In this document: positions 5,905-7,236 of the stretch, piece by piece
How positions within the stretch are numbered: the stretch's first letter is position 1
Layout: each line of letters begins with the position of its first letter
NCBI GenBank assembly: GCA_028715865.1
Contig: JAQUQY010000072.1
Coordinates: forward strand, 1-7,236
Direction: 5' to 3'
From: Syntrophales bacterium
GTDB taxonomy: Bacteria > Desulfobacterota > Syntrophia > Syntrophales > UBA2210
Length of the DNA stretch: 7,236 nt
Translations under genes and position numbers: made by a program
Notes under the pieces: model-generated
What the model was told of the DNA's origin: nothing
Databases searched by the model: none
What the model saw: the letters and a program-made list of their open reading frames with translations, nothing else

Positions 5905-6687
5905 ATGACCCGCGGCACGCGCGGCAACAATGGTAACATCATTTCGTATGAAAACTGGCTCGCCTCCCCTGTGGGGATCTACGTAAAAAGAAGAATGGCT
6001 GAACTCTTGTCAACGCTGATCCGCCCGGCAGGGGGACAGCGCCTTCTGGATGTGGGATGTAAAACGGGCCATTGGCTAGCCCTCTTCAAAAGGATGGGGT
6101 GTCTGGTGACAGGAATAGAGACATCCCGAACCATTCTGGATCACGCGCGTGAAAGAATGGGCAAGGGCGCCGACCTTCATGTCGGCGACTATGAAGATCT
6201 GCCCTTTTCCGACAATGAATTTGACATTGTAACCCTTATAACGTCTCTGGAATCGACGAGTGACCCACGGGCGGCCATCAGTGAAGCCGTTAGAGTAAGT
6301 CGCGGCATGGTTTGCCTCGGCCTCTTCAACAGGATCTCTCTTTCCGCCCATTACCTCAGAAATTTCGCTCTTCCCGAAAGGCCCTCAAGTTCTCTGGGCA
6401 TTTTTGAAACCATGCGCATGACCAGGGACACTCTTTCCAGCGTCCCCATGGAATGGGGAAGCGTTATTTTTTTCCCGCTGCCATGGTATCCCCGCGCAGA
6501 AGAACTGGAGCGAAGAATTCCCATGACAAACAACCCCTTCGGTTCATTCGCCGCCCTGTCCTTCCCCGTTATCTACACCCACAGGACCATAGAAGAAAAG
6601 CTTGGAGAGGAAGTCCCGGCGGGTATGGGGGGAAACAGCCGCGTCGCCGGCACTGCCTGCAAAACAAAAGGCGGTCTCCTCCTGTGA
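5905..6687 (+). CDS. Class I SAM-dependent methyltransferase (Methyltransf_11/UbiE-like), substrate unknown
   Basis: This is a 260-aa soluble protein. The Rossmann methyltransferase core fills about residues 15-150. Motif I is LLDVGCKTGHW at 47-57, the acidic end of strand 2 is VTGIET with Glu72, and VGDYEDLPFSDNEFDIVTL at 93-111 carries the adenine-contact and post-motif II region. The C-terminal third (about 150-260) is less typical and probably binds the acceptor; it has aromatic and proline-rich stretches (FFPLPWYP). ATG 5905 is chosen over GTG 5896 because AGGAAG at 5891-5896 then lies at normal spacing. It lies 12 bp after moaA and overlaps the next gene by 4 bp (GTGA), so it is part of the same operon. 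Context suggests a modification linked to one of the flanking radical SAM enzymes, but the substrate cannot be read from sequence. Confidence 0.88.
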   Translation: MTRGTRGNNGNIISYENWLASPVGIYVKRRMAELLSTLIRPAGGQRLLDVGCKTGHWLALFKRMGCLVTGIETSRTILDHARERMGKGADLHVGDYEDLPFSDNEFDIVTLITSLESTSDPRAAISEAVRVSRGMVCLGLFNRISLSAHYLRNFALPERPSSSLGIFETMRMTRDTLSSVPMEWGSVIFFPLPWYPRAEELERRIPMTNNPFGSFAALSFPVIYTHRTIEEKLGEEVPAGMGGNSRVAGTACKTKGGLLL

Positions 6688-7236
6688 AAAAGGCGCTACT
6701 ATTTGAAGAGCTTCCGCATAGGCGCGTCCGCTGCGTGCTTTGCGCCCACAGATGTTCCATAGAAACGGAGAAAAGGGGAATCTGCGGGGCCAGGGAAAAC
6801 CGGGAAGGCTGTCTCTATAGCCTGGTCTACGGAACAGTGGTTGCCGAAAACATAGATCCCATCGAGAAGAAACCCTTCTTTCACGTCCTTCCCGGCTCCC
6901 GTTCCTTTTCCCTTGCTTCCCCCGGATGCAACTTCAGGTGTTTCTTCTGTCAGAACCACGAAATATCCCAGATGCCCAGGGAAGAAGGAATCATTTCAGG
7001 CCGTGACCGCGCGCCTGAAGACATCATCCGTCAAGCCCTCAAAAGCGGCTCGAAAAGCATCGCCTACACCTACACGGAACCAACGATTTTTTTTGAGTTC
7101 GCCCGTGACATCGCCCTGCAGGCCAGAAGCAAGGGGATGCTCAATTTATTCGTAACAAACGGATACCTTTCCATGGAGGCTTTGGAGCTGGCGGCTGCCT
7201 TTCTCGACGCGGCAAATGTGGATCTAAAGTCTTTCA
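6684..7236 (+). CDS. amrS: AmmeMemoRadiSam system radical SAM enzyme (AmrS-like), 3' end cut by window
   Basis: The first 184 residues are present; the frame is open to the window edge. A GTG start overlaps the methyltransferase stop (GTGA), implying translational coupling. The N-terminal cysteine block (Cys17, Cys20, Cys24, Cys34 in CVLCAHRC...GICG) is typical of this family. It is followed by DPIEKKPFFHVLPGS at 58-72, then the radical SAM cluster Cys82, Cys86 and Cys89 in GCNFRCFFCQN. YTYTEPTIFFE (128-138), VTNGY and NVDLKSF fit the family closely. AmrS is related to pyruvate formate-lyase activating enzymes and is usually found with AMMECR1 and Memo proteins. The reaction of that system is not established. 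No PFL-like substrate gene is seen here. The rest of the protein, and perhaps its partners, should lie beyond 7236. Confidence 0.9.
   Translation, partial: MKKALLFEELPHRRVRCVLCAHRCSIETEKRGICGARENREGCLYSLVYGTVVAENIDPIEKKPFFHVLPGSRSFSLASPGCNFRCFFCQNHEISQMPREEGIISGRDRAPEDIIRQALKSGSKSIAYTYTEPTIFFEFARDIALQARSKGMLNLFVTNGYLSMEALELAAAFLDAANVDLKSF

Overview
The window is 7,236 bp of bacterial chromosome with moderate GC content and ordinary housekeeping and signalling genes. There is no sign of phage, insertion sequence, CRISPR or tRNA/rRNA. The gene style (HDOD, degenerate GGDEF and PilZ proteins, MoaA beside an AmmeMemoRadiSam-type radical SAM enzyme) resembles Desulfobacterota (former Deltaproteobacteria, Syntrophobacterales-like). 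That placement is inferred from protein flavour, not from a marker gene.

Layout, left to right. (1) Bases 1-243 are an unusually structured leader upstream of mgtE. It holds nested perfect complementarities, a possible loop-loop contact, a possible 40-codon upstream ORF, and a 12-bp helix that could bury both the mgtE ribosome binding site and its start codon. (2) mgtE (244-1677) encodes a CBS-gated Mg2+ channel/transporter. (3) Bases 1815-3887 hold three overlapping + strand genes: a 97-aa protein resembling the N-terminal region of some HD-GYP proteins, an HDOD protein, and a receiver-like/GGDEF protein with a GGDDF signature. (4) Convergent to these, on the - strand, is a PilZ-domain protein (3933-4682) with an intact c-di-GMP binding signature. 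(5) A 214-bp divergent intergenic region carries one plausible sigma70-type promoter on each strand. (6) A + strand operon runs moaA (molybdenum cofactor, step 1), a class I SAM methyltransferase, and an amrS-like radical SAM gene that is cut by the window end.

Functionally, the middle block is a small c-di-GMP/HDOD signalling cluster: a possible c-di-GMP maker or sensor facing a PilZ receptor. The right block couples two radical SAM enzymes with a methyltransferase. The most unusual element is the mgtE leader. Its folding suggests translation control of Mg2+ uptake, possibly by ribosome passage over the upstream ORF. It does not look like the M-box Mg2+ riboswitch as far as can be judged by eye.
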